A stretch of DNA of 64,000 bases from assembly GCA_030620095.1 (NCBI GenBank), contig JAUTXW010000951.1, positions 1 to 64,000 of the forward strand, written 5' to 3'. Positions 1 through 11,206 of the stretch are shown here, one piece after another. Source of the DNA: Kuschelorhynchus macadamiae. Taxonomy: Eukaryota > Arthropoda > Insecta > Coleoptera > Curculionidae. A program made the translations under genes and the position numbers. A model generated the notes under the pieces. The model was not told the DNA's origin. It searched no databases and worked only from the letters and a program-made list of their open reading frames with translations. The stretch's first letter is position 1, and each line of letters begins with the position of its first letter.

Positions 1-299
1 ATAAGGCAAAGTATATTAAATACGAGAAGTAAAAGCACTAGCAGTCGGCGAACTGGGGAACAAATTCAACTTTTTTTTGTTTCTTGAACAAACCCTATTT
101 TTTGGATACAACTACTCCACAATTACTAAAAAAATGTTCATTAAAAAATTTAGTTGACTCGCAAAAAAAATCTTAATTATTTGTTACAAAATTTTAATTT
201 ATGGGCATATACAATGAACACACAAAATACAGATAACAATATGTTGTTTGTTCAACAAAAACAATTATATAACACAGTTTTCTCATTGAATCTGAAGTT
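1..299. other. AT-rich stretch, no gene seen
   Basis: No coding sequence recognised. It adjoins the C-terminal end of the minus-strand repeat-family ORF that starts just to its right, so it may be the 3' flank of that element, but I see no terminal repeat to prove it. Confidence 0.3.
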
Positions 300-1835
300 T
301 ATACACCCATATTGGGCTTGTTAGCCTTCCTTTTGAAAGCAGCCTCTGGGGCATCTGTCGTAATAATCCAGCAGTAGTCGGCAGTTCCATTTTCCCTGAT
401 ACCTTCTTTTCCATGTTTGAAATATCCTGGTGAAACCTCCCACCATGCTCGTCTTTTACCGCACCAGGAAATAAATTTTCAACGGCATATTACACCCTGT
501 GTTTTGGTAACCCAAAAAAAAGTTGGGCAATCAGGTTTTTACAGTTTTCTGCTTTTTATGTTTCCCCAAAAAATTTGTTGCAACAATTTTAAAGACATTC
601 CAATCGTCTTTTTCTATACCTTTAAGTATGGAATCGAATTGCGCATTTCTAATCTGTTGACAAACAAATATTCACTTTTAATTCGGCATCCTGGTTCTAA
701 GGAACTTTTCTTTTAAGTAACTGAAAGCACGGGTTTTACAGTTCCAATTGTACCGTTTTTTTCTTTAGAGCTCAAAAAAATTCTCTCGGTGGCCAAATTG
801 TCTTTCTGAGTGATCCGATCGTGATTGGCTGTCCCATTCACAGAGGAAGCAGCAGTATTTGGTGGAACCTATATTCATTCCGAGCAAAATCACCACAACT
901 TTTTAAAATCCCCCACAAATTTTGTAGTGCCACCTTCCATATTGTATGATGCTCCAGTAACAATTTTAAATTGCTATAGGTTTCTTTATGTGAACGGCGT
1001 GACCAAATAGGACTGAAGGCCACTTGTTTCCATTATGGAGTAACCATCTTTAAGACTTTTACTTTTGGGAATCAATGAAAAGCCTCTAATCTTTTGGATC
1101 ATAATCCAGAATTAAAGCTGCCATTATTCCGTCAGTCAGTGTCCTACCGGAGCTGCAAATATAATTGTTTTCCATGTTAAAAAATGGTGTTAGGTTTTCT
1201 GACGGCTTCGGTAAACAGTAACTTTAGTTCATCTTGAAGTAAATTTCATTGCCATCGAGAGGCCAATAGTACAGTTTCATTCTTGGCAATTCTAAATCCC
1301 TTATAAGGTCACTTAATTCACTTTGACTTATTTTGTGAGGTTTTTTTACTGGGAAGTTCACAGCCAAAATCAGGAGTACACCCCGTTTTAATCCTCATTA
1401 GAATCAAGGTGTTCCTGAGATGGATTAGGTACAGGCACTTCGTCACTATCAGGCACCGGGCCTATAGCGGATTGTAAATTTGGATACTGTATCGCAGACC
1501 TTTTTTTTTTCCGAAAAGCCTTTTTTTGGGAAGTGTCAAGCAAAAGTAGCAATCAGTAACGTGGTATTTCGGTTCTCGCCAGATCGTAGAAAGAGCAAAG
1601 TGCATCTTACCTTTTTTCCACTTAGCCAGCAGCAGTTGCAGAGGCCCAATTTTTATCCTGGTCTTCAACTTTGTAGCCAAAATGCAAATGGTAAGCCTTT
1701 TTATTAAAGGGCTAAGAGTACGTTTCTTCCACAAAATTCACTTCATCACCTATATCACAAAAATGATCTGACCCATTGCCACACACTCGCGACACGTTTG
1801 CTCAACACTCTTTAATTTCTCAAATGCGAACAACC
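300..1835 (-). pseudogene. Degraded repeat-family ORF of unknown function (copy A)
   Basis: Pieces in all three minus-strand frames align by eye with the better copy at 52.9-54.4 kb. Shared landmarks in order are a stretch ending in VEDQDKNWA (copy B has LEDQDKSWA), then STIWREPKYHVTDCYFC (copy B VPMVWREPRHHHDDCYFC), then DSDEVPVPN, and near the C-terminus GGRFHQDISNMEK followed by DYCW and an AAFKRKA-like basic tail. The C-x2-C and HH-x2-D-CYFC arrangement suggests metal binding. Many stops and frameshifts (for example in the WASATAAG segment and after the NMEKK segment) make it a pseudogene. I recall this ORF family as repeated in many insect genomes, which suggests a mobile or formerly mobile origin, but I do not know its biochemical role. 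The 5' limit is uncertain. Confidence 0.6.
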
Positions 1836-2198
1836 GCTTTCTATCAACTGGTGGTTGAATTACAGCCTTTAAAAGTCAGTAATAAGCGTTTTGTGTTGTG
1901 CAAACAATATTTTCCTAGGGTTCATGTATTTTATTTATTTGCTTTTAGATATTTTATATGTTTGCGTCGACCGATGAGACGTAGAGGCAGCTTTTAAAAT
2001 TTTAGATTTACTGAAGCTAACCTTCGTCAATAGACATTTAATAAAATAAATGAAATCAGTTTAGCTCCTGCAAACCATTTCCACTGGGCCTATATTCTTA
2101 AAACGGGATCGCGTTCACAAGGAGAACAAACTGTGTATTCTTATGGAGCGTTCTCTCGAGGACCGAGCTTCTGTTTTCAGAATCGGCACCTGGGTGAT
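1836..2198. other. Intergenic, nothing recognised
   Basis: Short chance ORFs only. The sequence just left of the transposon end at about 2199 is slightly less AT-rich but carries no motif I recognise. Confidence 0.3.
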
Positions 2199-2200
2199 TA

Positions 2201-2230
2201 TAGTTGGCGCATTACCTTTCTGGAATGACG
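2201..2230 (+). repeat. Left terminal inverted repeat of the 2.2-4.4 kb transposon
   Basis: Reads TAGTTGGCGCATTACCTT then TCTGGAATGACG; its reverse complement is found at 4329-4358 with about one base inserted or changed. Confidence 0.85.
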
Positions 2231-2622
2231 CCACGCTGGTTTCAAATAACGTATTTCTTATATTATTTATATTTCAGCGATGATTCCTAACCTAAACGTA
2301 TGCAGTGATGTAGATAGGAGGGGTGCGTTCAGCACTGGCTAAAGCGAATTTAAAATTGGCATTTTCTGTACGAAAGCGACTTGTCGAAAATGGCTGGCAA
2401 AAAATTAACACTCTCATTGCCATAAAAAAACCCTCATTTTGCACACTTAATACACAAGAAATAACTATTATAACTTCAAAAACTAAAATTATTTTGCAAA
2501 TAAGACTTTACTAATACGGTGCTCATCTTAGTCTTATTCTTTGTTTGCAATGTAATAAATTGACGCCAGATACCCATTTTCATCAAAATTATTTTAATTC
2601 TCAATTACAGACAATACTGAAA

Positions 2623-2800
2623 AAATATTAAGAAAGGGGAATAACGAACGATGAATCCTTTACCTCCAGAATGTTTCAAAAACAAAGAGGTAAAGCAAAA
2701 ATCCTGAATTACTTAAAGAACAAAATAAGAGACATTCTATTGCGTGTATGCTAAAAATGAATATGTTACAATGCAGACTTTGCTTTAAAAACTAAAGAGA
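2623..2800 (+). repeat. Inverted duplicate of the transposase 5' region
   Basis: This plus-strand stretch (AATATTAAGAAAGGGGAATA... to GCAGACTTTGCTT) matches the minus-strand sequence at about 3800-3990 with small indels. It contains the CCTTTACCTCCAGAATG and GAATATGTTACAATGCAGAC landmarks of the transposase N-terminal region, in the opposite orientation to the rest of the gene. The left arm outside 2623 does not match the right arm until the TIR, so this is an internal inverted duplication rather than a long continuous TIR. Confidence 0.75.
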
Positions 2801-2856
2801 AATTTATTGTATAACTAACTAACTTTAAAATAAAAACTACTCCTTCACTGTCATTA

Positions 2857-4175
2857 AGAATCAGAACTAAGTTCTTCATCGTCACTGCTGTCTTCGTCGG
2901 TACTAATTACAAGTGGCGCAATGTCTGAAGCATCACATATCTGTATTGTCTTTAGCTTCTTGGATTACCCTTTCTGTGTGGCTGACATAATTTTTTCCAA
3001 TGCTCTGAAGATACTTCATTTATCGCTTTTTCCCACATGGCCAAAACTTCCGATGGTGTCCCTTCAGACTAGCAATGTATTGGTCGTATTTCCTCTTACA
3101 CTCAGACGGCACCATTTCAATAGCATTAAATTGACAATGGTATGGAGAATCTTAATTTGTGGCCAAAGGTTTCATATTCGTCAGGTAGAATGTTTTTTCA
3201 ATGTTACAATTTTTTTCTACAATGCTCCATATTTCATCCTTCATGGCCCTCTCTGGGAAGTCAATGTTCTTTTCTTTTAACCATCCAATCAATCTCTGCT
3301 TTGTCCATGATTTCTTGGAATATCCTCTAAAAAGGCGGAATGATAGCTTGCGTTGTCCATCACTATCAAACTTTTTGGAGGAAGATTTGGTACCAGCTGA
3401 TTTTTAAACCAATTTTCAAATTTTGCTTGTTCGTATTGTCATGATAATCTCCGCTTTTTAGTCCACTTTTAAATATTAAACTGGCCCCCTTAATAAATCC
3501 TTCCTTTGATCCAGCGTGAACTACAATATATCGATGACCTTCACTAGCTTTTTTACTTGTATACATAGTGTTATCCTGCCAGCTGTTTCTAAACGAACCT
3601 TTACTAAAAATCCAAGTCTCATCAATAAATACGGTGGTATAAGCATCTTGTCCTAGATTTTGATTTTTGACATATTCCCTCAAGAAATTGATTCTCTTGT
3701 GGACGATGTGGGGCAAATCATCAGGTATTTTCTATTATTTAGTTTCTTCCACTTAAAACCAATACTTTACGTATTTTCTTAGCGAGGTGATGGAAAAATT
3801 AAGATATTCATTTATCTCTTTTAGTTTTTTAAGCAAAGTCTGCATTGTAACATATTCATTTTTCGCATACATGCAGTAGATCGTATCTCTTATTTTGTTC
3901 TTTAAGTAATCTGTAATTTTTGTTTTTACCTCTTTTTGCTTTTGAGACATTCTGGAGGTAAAGGATTCATCGCTCGTTATTCCTCTTTTCTTAATATTTA
4001 TGATTGTTGTATGGCTAAGTTTTGTTGCATTTGAAGCTCGTTCAATTATATTATCAGTTTGCGGAAGGATTCCATTTTCAGCTTGCTTTCCAATTGAAAA
4101 AAGCCAAGATATTCAAAACTATGCTGTGATTGCTGATTATATCTTCGCGGCATCTTGCAAAAGTTTAAAAAGAAT
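2857..4175 (-). pseudogene. Tc1/IS630-like DDE transposase, broken
   Basis: The reading begins near 4170 with a basic MPRRYNQQ-like start, then a segment ending in KKRGITSDESF and RMSQKQKEVK that probably belongs to the helix-turn-helix region. The catalytic part has VFIDETWIFSKG (first Asp), VVHAGSKEGF, SGLKSGDYH, then in another frame LIVMDNASYHS (second Asp) and an AIEMV segment (probable Glu). The C-terminus is acidic (EDSSDDEELSSDS) and stops near 2857. It resembles the transposase at 27.1-28.5 kb in the DETW, VHAGS and GDYH motifs. At least four frameshifts or stops disable it. The spacing from the second Asp to the proposed Glu is near 80 residues, far longer than the 34 usual for Tc1. 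Confidence 0.75.
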
Positions 4176-4328
4176 CACAACAAATCAATGTCAATTTTGA
4201 CGAATGTATTCTGAAAGACACATAACCAAAACCGGCATTGACTGTTGTAAAGAAACGACAATGAGTTTTTTCAAAATGTTTTTGTCACTGTCAGTTAACA
4301 TAAATCAAACAAAAATAACCAAAAATGA

Positions 4329-4358
4329 CGTCATTCCAGAAGGTAATGCGCCAACTAT
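4329..4358 (-). repeat. Right terminal inverted repeat of the 2.2-4.4 kb transposon
   Basis: Reads CGTCATTCCAGAAGGTAATG then CGCCAACTA on the plus strand, the inverse of 2201-2230. Confidence 0.85.
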
Positions 4359-4495
4359 AGTGCGCGGGAGATGGTATTTTTATTTATCAAACTCAGTTTA
4401 TTTTAAATGTAATACAGGGACTAACTGAAACCAATTCAACAAGACATTTCCGTAAATGACAGTCTTAAAAAATCAGTGTAAAAACTACTTTTAAT

Positions 4496-5070
4496 ATTTT
4501 TGGAAAAATTCAAAATAGCCAATCGATGTATTTTTTCTTGTAGAATCCAAAAATGTCATCGAAAAAATATTTGAACCAGAAACAAAAGAGTTACGCTATG
4601 CATCAGGTGTTTTTTTAAATGGAATGTATCGTTTTTTATACGATTTTTGGAAAGAGTGATTTTTTTTTATGTCCGTTCTGATTAAAGATTTGATTTTGCG
4701 ATAGCTGTTTATATTACATTTTAATGTTTTACAAACCAAAATTTTAGCTTCACCTGTTTAAAATATACGATAGGTTGGTATAGGTGATCAAGGTAAAATG
4801 ACGTTTGAATGCTTTGTCAATAAAAATTGACATTATTTTAATTATTGTCGAAGTCTTCACCCAAAAATATATATTTGACTCTGATCGAAATGAAATACTC
4901 TTGGACGAGAGACTACAGATTGTTATGCTATTTTACAAGTGCCAAGAAAAATGCAAGAGAAGCAAGAAGAAGATTTATTGCAAACTTTCATAGAAATATA
5001 TCCATCAATACAATTCTAAGGATAAAAAACCTATTTGAGGAAAATAAAACTTTACATGATAGAAAAAGAA
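4496..5070 (+). repeat. Left long inverted repeat arm (includes transposase N-terminus)
   Basis: Inverse copy of 5943-6524. It covers 5' noncoding sequence and the start codon region (ATG near 4890) through the NLFEENKTLHDRK segment of the transposase. Confidence 0.85.
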
Positions 5071-5940
5071 ATATACAAAGAAGAAGAAATCCAACCAAAT
5101 CTATTCGGATGCAGTTCGGGAAGTTCAGTACGGTGGCGGTGTAAGGCGCAGAAGAGTTACCCGAGGGACTGTTCACAGGCCTTTTCGTATCCTTCCACTT
5201 CAGCACCTAACACCGGCACAAAAAGAACTTCGCTTCCAATTTGTTTCTCAAATGGTAATTCGGCAAGAAAACGAAGACCTGATTTATTCAAAAATATTGT
5301 GTGGACCGACGAAGCTACTTTCACAACATCGGGAGTATTCAACAGACATAATAGTCACCACTGGGCCGTTGAAAATCCAAAAAAGTTCCAGACTATTAAA
5401 TTTCAAGGGAGGAATTCTATTCATGTTTGGTGTGGGATAAAAAACAATAAAATTTTGGGACCAATATTTTTTAACGGGACTTTAAATGGGCACAGATATT
5501 ATGAGTTTTTAGAAAACGAAATTGAAATTTTTTTACTTACCATTGGCAGAATATCAGAATTTAATTTGGCAACATGATGGGGCGCCTCCTCATGCCGTGC
5601 ATGATGTGGTTCAATTTTTATATCGGCGTCATAACGAATGGATAGGACGAAATGGAACATATGCTTGGCCGCCCAATAGCCCCGACCTCTCAGTTTTGGA
5701 TACATTTCTTTGGGGCCATTTGAAGAACGTCGTATACAGACAACGAAACGAAAATATTCAAGAGATCATGGGAAAAATTGTCGATGACATAAACCGCCTT
5801 AACCAGGAAAATCATATTGTAACAGCAAGTTTAGAAAGGCTACAAAGGGGTTATCGATGTTGTTTCGAGAAAACGGCGGTCACATTGAAAACTTATGTTA
5901 TTAGTAGTTTTATTTTATTATTTAATAATTATTTTTTATT
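4890..5940 (+). pseudogene. Mariner-like transposase, broken
   Basis: Starts at an ATG near 4890 with MKYSWTRDY. The N-terminal part (ARRRFIANFHRN, INTILRIKNLFEE) is the DNA-binding region seen in insect mariner-like proteins of the DUF4817 type. The catalytic core has VWTDEATFTTSG (first Asp), HVWCGIKNNKILGP, LNGHRYYEFLENEI, IWQHDGAPPHA (second Asp) and NSPDLSVLDTFLWGHLK (third Asp). The second and third Asp are about 40 residues apart, which is longer than in classical DD34D mariners. Frameshifts near 5035-5160 and 5530, with loss of part of the linker, break the frame. Confidence 0.85.
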
Positions 5941-5942
5941 GA

Positions 5943-6524
5943 ATTTCTTTTTTCTATCATGTAAAGTTTTATTTTTCCTCAAATAGGTTTTTTATCCTTA
6001 GAATTGTATTGATGGATATATTTCTATGAAAATTTGCAATAAATCTTCTTCTTGCTACTCTTGCATTTTCTTGGCACTTGTAAAATAGCATAACAATCTG
6101 TAGTCTCTCGTCCAAAGAGTATTTCATTTCGATCAGAGTCAAATATATATTTTTTAGGTGAAGACTTCGACAATAATTAAAATAATGTCAATTTTTATTG
6201 ACAAAGCATTCAAACGTCATTTTACCTTGATCACCTATACCAACCTATCGTATATTTTAAACAGGTGAAGCTAAAATTTTAGTTTGTAAAACATTAAAAT
6301 GTAATATAAACAGCTATCGCAAAATGAAATCTTTTAATCAGAACGGACATAAAAAAATCACTCTTTCCAAAAATCGTATAAAAAACGATACATTCCATTT
6401 AAAAAACACCTGATGCATAGCGTAACTCTTTTGTTTCTGGTTCAAATATTTTTTCGATGACATTTTTGGATTCTACAAGAAAAAACACATCGATTGGCTA
6501 TTTTGAATTTTTCCAAAATACAAG
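5943..6524 (-). repeat. Right long inverted repeat arm (second transposase N-terminus)
   Basis: Mirror of 4496-5070. Read on the minus strand it again encodes the first ~60 residues of the transposase, starting near 6128, so the element has two opposed 5' gene ends. Confidence 0.85.
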
Positions 6525-6572
6525 GAAGGTCGAAAATAGGTCCCTGTTCAGTCCTCGCTGGAACACCCTGTA

Positions 6573-6829
6573 CCTTTTGTCAAACTGCGCATGCCTTTGT
6601 TCAAGACTATTGCATATTGCAAAGAAGAATTGCAGCATGTAAAACGGCCTTTATCCAATTCATCATCGAAGTATTATGTAGGAATCAATGGTGAAATTTT
6701 GGTACGAATCCAAGATACCGGAAAAATATACATAATTAATAGACTGATTTCAAATTGTGTGCCATAACTAATTGTGGTACAGAAATGAACAGTAAAACTG
6801 TGGTACTAAGTCAAGATGGGTGAACAAAA
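6573..6829. other. Flank of mariner-like element, no gene
   Basis: Chance ORFs only (66 aa or fewer). No domain recognised. Confidence 0.3.
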
Positions 6830-7340
6830 TGGCTGCTAAATAAAATGATTGTAATTACGAAAAAAATTTGAGGATTTACATTTCTTTTTAGCGCATAAAT
6901 ACAAAAAAATATATTTTAACAATTCCGTCGGTCCGTCTGTTGGTTTGTTTGTCTGTCTGTCAGTTTGCGGTATTGCTTGATAACTACTTGTCAGATTGAC
7001 TTCAAATTTTAATCAGAAATTAAGGGTCATATGGCGACCTGGTAATATTTTGGTAAAAATTCAATATGACAGAACAAGATTACGGCCTAGTGAAACGTTT
7101 AAAAAATTTACCTCAAATTTTGCACCAAAGTCAAGTGTTATGAAGAAACTACTTATTAGATTAATTTCAAATTTTGTGCAAGCATTAAGTATGATATAGG
7201 GATAAACTGGTAAGGTTGTAATACGAATTCAATACGACGAAAGAAAATGGCGGCCAAATATTTTTTCAAAATATCAACTTAAAAAAAAAATCTTATTCAA
7301 TTAATTTTAAGTTGTTGCAACATAATGGAACAAAATAGCG
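6830..7340 (-). repeat. Copy of dispersed modular repeat
   Basis: Contains a GTCTGTCTGTCAGTTTGCGG segment, then GACTTCAAATTTTAATCAG, AGGGTCATATGG and TGGTAATATTTTGGTAAAAA, followed by an AAAATGGCGGCCAAATA element. The same modules in the inverse sense occur at 50.3-50.8 and 55.1-56.0 kb and in part at 37.85-38.01 and 58.56-58.72 kb. Confidence 0.6.
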
Positions 7341-8867
7341 CTCAATAAAAGTATTTAAAAAGACAGTGTAGTATTATGTGTTGCCAAATTACTATGTACT
7401 GAACAAAATCGGGTCACACTTTACTATTGGTAAGAAAGGAAAGGAAATTTACTGATTTTTATTATCTGTATTTAATATGCACTAAAACAGAAAAAATTAA
7501 TTTGCCTAGCCTGCGCCCCTTCATAATAAATAAATAAATAATAAAAAGGTGTCAACATTTTTTCACTGAATAACATGAACAATTGTAACAAACTTTTTCG
7601 TTCGTTACAATGTTTGGTTCAAAATTCAATTTAAACTAAATAATATTAACAATTTTCTAATTAATAGCATCAAATCACAATTTTACTGGATTAACAATTG
7701 CTTGGAATATTAAGTACCGCACGCATGGCACCGAAGTTATTATATCGATCCCGAATCGACAGATCGCAAATTCTCGCTTTGTAAAACACGTTCGAAGGAA
7801 ATTTCTAAATTCAGATTTCGTCCGCTACATTTAAAATAAAATATGCTTTTCAATTTCATGAATATTATTATAAAATGGTCCTAATTGATTCTTTATTAGG
7901 TGTATCACATAGATAGTTGTATTGAGAAAATTTCCTGAGTTTTAGATTGATCAAATATTAACTATTAATCGGGTTTTTCATTATTAAAAATCTTAACTGC
8001 CAAAAATAGATTCTGAATTGGCGCCATGTTTTGGTGAGACACACTGATGTACTGTTTTTATGTAGTCCCATTCCATAAAACCGAGTGGGTCAGTCGTTTC
8101 GAGCCTCTTTTGCAAAATTTCTATTGTTGAAAGCAAACATGAGATAAGTTAGTTGGAATTTAGTTAATATTTTAACTTAGTTAGCCTAGATGCTGGATTA
8201 AATCCAATAAAATCTCAATTTAGTAATGGATTACTGCTTTCTTAAGCCATAACATCTGGTAAGTTAATTTTGAGTGTTTTCTGGCAAGAAAAATTACATT
8301 TTTGTGCATTGTGAACATGTTGACTCATTTCGCCATTTTGTTTCAGGTTTTTTTTTCCTTTTAACATTTTTCCTCTTCTCTACGACTTTTTCCTTACCAC
8401 TTTCAATTGTTTTAATTATTAATTAGAAAAGGAATATTAAAAGTAAATAATCAATAAAATGAAGAATTTATTGCATAATTCAAATTAAAAGTGATTCCTG
8501 CGCGAGGAAAATTTAATGGTAACTGTTTTGTGGTAAATCTTCTCAATTCCTGGAGGAAGAAGTCCTTTTTTAGTACCGTGTGGTCATTTTTCTGGACAAG
8601 TGCTGTGTGGCCAGTTCCAGGGTGTCATTGTTCCTGTTTTGGACTTGGGTAGTCTACAATGTTGAAAAGATAAGTGATTTATAATTTTCTTATTTTCGCT
8701 TCTTTGGACTGATGTAGTGGCCATGCATTAATTCATTAGGAATTACTTAATGCTTATTTGAAAACTACATACCGAAACCTCTCTTCAGTCTTCAATGCCT
8801 TCTTTTTATTAATTAATAATTATCTTCAAAAAAAATATATATAAATAGTATAAATTATAAATTATTG

Positions 8868-8922
<55 letters not shown>

Positions 8923-9493
8923 TTTCGTCTCGATTTACGTAAAATTCAAACATATCTTCTTGATTTAAATATATCAAATTTAATGTAGGTATAAATTAAT
9001 ACTTACACTGTGTATAAATATTGTCTATGTGGCATTGGTATATTTACTTTTAAAAATTATTATTTGTACTAAAATATTAATTTCTTAAAGATTTTTGGAC
9101 ATTTACATTTATCCTAATTAGGTATAAAAATTTTCTTTCTTATAAATTATGTGAGTGTATATTAAATAAAGGTATCATACTAGTGAGTAATACCATTGAT
9201 ATTTCACTAATTTAAATTTAAGATTGTGGCATTTTATTTCATGGTAAATTTATTGGGATTATTGAACTGAACTTTTGATTTTCTTTTCTATTGTAATTTT
9301 CCTCTAATATCAAATTGGACTTTTTGAATTAGAATTTCTTTTATTCTATCTTAATTTGAATTTATAATAACTTGACTATTTATGATTAAATGTTTTCTAC
9401 TTAAGAAATTTGCTTAAAAGCGTCTAGAATTAGCTAGAGTCATGTTGTCATTTTAGAAATTTTGCATAAGGTCAAATATCAGCGGATCATAAA
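7341..9493. other. AT-rich intergenic sequence
   Basis: No gene or known element recognised. An (AT)n microsatellite lies at about 8874-8918. Many short A or T runs are present. Confidence 0.35.
8874..8918. repeat. (AT)n microsatellite
   Basis: More than 20 uninterrupted AT dinucleotides, directly visible. Confidence 0.9.
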
Positions 9494-9815
9494 ATTGAGT
9501 TTCATTGTTTGTTTGTTGAAAAAGAACTTCATAATATCAACTAATTAAATTAAATCGAACTGATTTAAGATCAGCTGCTTTACTAATTAATATTCAACAA
9601 CCGAACACATAATTGAGTTTCATTGTTTGTTTGTTCGAAAAGAACTTCATATTATCTACTAATTAAATTAAATCAAACTGATAAAAGATAAGCTGCTTAA
9701 CTAATTGATAATCAACAACCGAACACATAATTGAGTTTCATTGTTTGTTTGTTCACAAAGAACTTCACATAAATAAAATTCAATCATACTGATAAACGAT
9801 CAGCTGCTTAAAAAA
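9494..9815 (+). repeat. 118-bp tandem repeat, ~2.7 copies
   Basis: The start word ATTGAGTTTCATTGTTTGTT recurs at 9494, 9612 and 9730, giving a constant 118-bp period. Each unit also contains AAAGAACTTCA, ACTAATTAAATTAAATC, a GATCAGCTGCTT-like word and CAACAACCGAACACATA; the last unit is shortened. Units differ by a few bases. No coding potential. Confidence 0.9.
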
Positions 9816-10822
9816 TATTAAAAAAATCTAATTACCAACTAAATTTATTTTACCCATTTAATTTCTTTAGATCTATATGATTTTCTTATCCTTGCTAAAT
9901 TAAATAAATAATAAAAATTTTACATTAAAATTATAATCTTATTAAGTTGCTCTAAAACATCAGCTAGCCGAGTCGAACTTACGATTTTATAATAGTTTTT
10001 CTTAGTGATCTTAAGAGTCATTTAAAAAACATAAAAATATAAAAAAAGCACTAAAGAAAACTTTATACAATATTGCAAAGACCTCATTAGCATAATATCC
10101 ATTTATCCCTTGATACTTTCGAGCAGTGTAAATGCAATAATTTAAGTCTGCCAAACGAGCGCTGCTCCACGCCGCTATTAGATCATGCTGGATTTTTTAA
10201 TTGCGGCCGTTTTAAATGCCAGAAATAATTATTGAATGCAACTATTGTGTTTCTAATAATATTATTATAGCATCCGCTCGATAGGTTCGGTGCTAATAAT
10301 AAATAAGGCGCATAACAAAACGATTGTGTGGCGTAATTATGTAAATAAACAGGATAAATTCCGTAGCCATAAATTTAAAATTGTATTTTTCTTCGTTAAT
10401 TTAATAATTCCTAGTTCGGTATCAGAGCGACGTTTAAATTATTGATAATCATATATTTGGTCTTGTTTATCATTTTAATATTGTGACTGTTCCTATTTCG
10501 TTTTATGAATTACTGTGTTTATTTTAATTATACCTTGTTAATAAAAAAAAACTAATATTGCTTAAACCTTCATGTTTTTTTACTTCCCTCGTAAAAGGGA
10601 AGAATTGCACCGGAGAGGCTTGTACCTTGGATAGGATTTTTTATAAGCTTCATTACATTTTCATTTTTTTATTGTATCCTGTTGGTCATTCGTTAACAGG
10701 TACTAATATTTCATACTAATCTTTTTTATTAAAATATATTTTTCAAACATTAGACATTTCCACATATCATAACCTATTTTGTATTTTGAGGAATTCGGTC
10801 CAAGGTCCAATATATATCTACA
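9816..10822. other. Intergenic, no gene seen
   Basis: AT-rich, with a short less AT-rich patch near 10140-10290. I recognise no gene or repeat family. Confidence 0.3.
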
Positions 10823-10844
10823 ATAAATAAATAAATAAATAAAT
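10823..10844. repeat. (AAAT)n LINE tail
   Basis: AATAAATAAATAAATAAATA at the 3' end of the minus-strand LINE, immediately before a poly-T/A rich 3' UTR. Confidence 0.8.
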
Positions 10845-11206
10845 GCTTTATTGTCAAAAAAAAAAATTTTACAATTTTGTGGACAAAGCTGTTGTAAAAA
10901 AATAGTTTACAAACATAAAATTAGCAAACAAAACAAGACAAAAACACATCATAAATATTATAGAAAAATAATATTTAAATTAGGAATTTAGAATATTAAT
11001 ATTATAGAATTCTAAAAGAAGTACATTAGAAATGTACTTTGTCAGTCGTACTATGTTATAAACATTTTCATAAATATAATGTAAAAAAAAAAAAAAGCAA
11101 AGTAAAAAATAAAAAAGTACGAAACAATTAAAAAAATACATATACAAAGTTCGGTAAAAATGGTTGGTAATGGCAACTATCACACTAGGGGTTCATAAGG
11201 ATAAAA

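Larger units (their letters stand above)
2199..4362 (-). mobile_element. Tc1/IS630-like DNA transposon, non-autonomous or dead
   Basis: Terminal inverted repeats lie at 2201-2230 (TAGTTGGCGCATTACC...) and at 4329-4358 on the opposite strand, with only one or two differences over about 29 bp. Both ends sit in a TATA context compatible with TA target-site duplication, as expected for the IS630-Tc1-mariner superfamily. The transposase gene runs on the minus strand from about 4170 down to about 2857. A second, inverted copy of its 5' coding segment lies at 2623-2800 inside the left arm. The size of about 2.2 kb suits an autonomous element, but the gene has several frameshifts. Confidence 0.8.
4413..6572 (+). 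mobile_element. Mariner-like element with ~575-bp inverted repeats
   Basis: Two arms, 4496-5070 and 5943-6524, are inverse copies of each other with only scattered differences. Outside them are TACAGGGACT at the left (about 4413) and a CACCCTGTACC at the right (about 6562), which resemble the TACAGGGTG ends of other mariner-like repeats in this window and probably mark the outer limits. A plus-strand transposase pseudogene spans the middle, and its 5' end lies within the left arm. Confidence 0.75.

Noticed and set aside
417..1010. Plus-strand ORFs of 99 and 61 aa
   Set aside because: They lie antisense to the minus-strand repeat-family pseudogene and show no domain.
9494..9815. CRISPR-like repeat array
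   Set aside because: Units are 118 bp with no unique spacers; this is a eukaryotic minisatellite.
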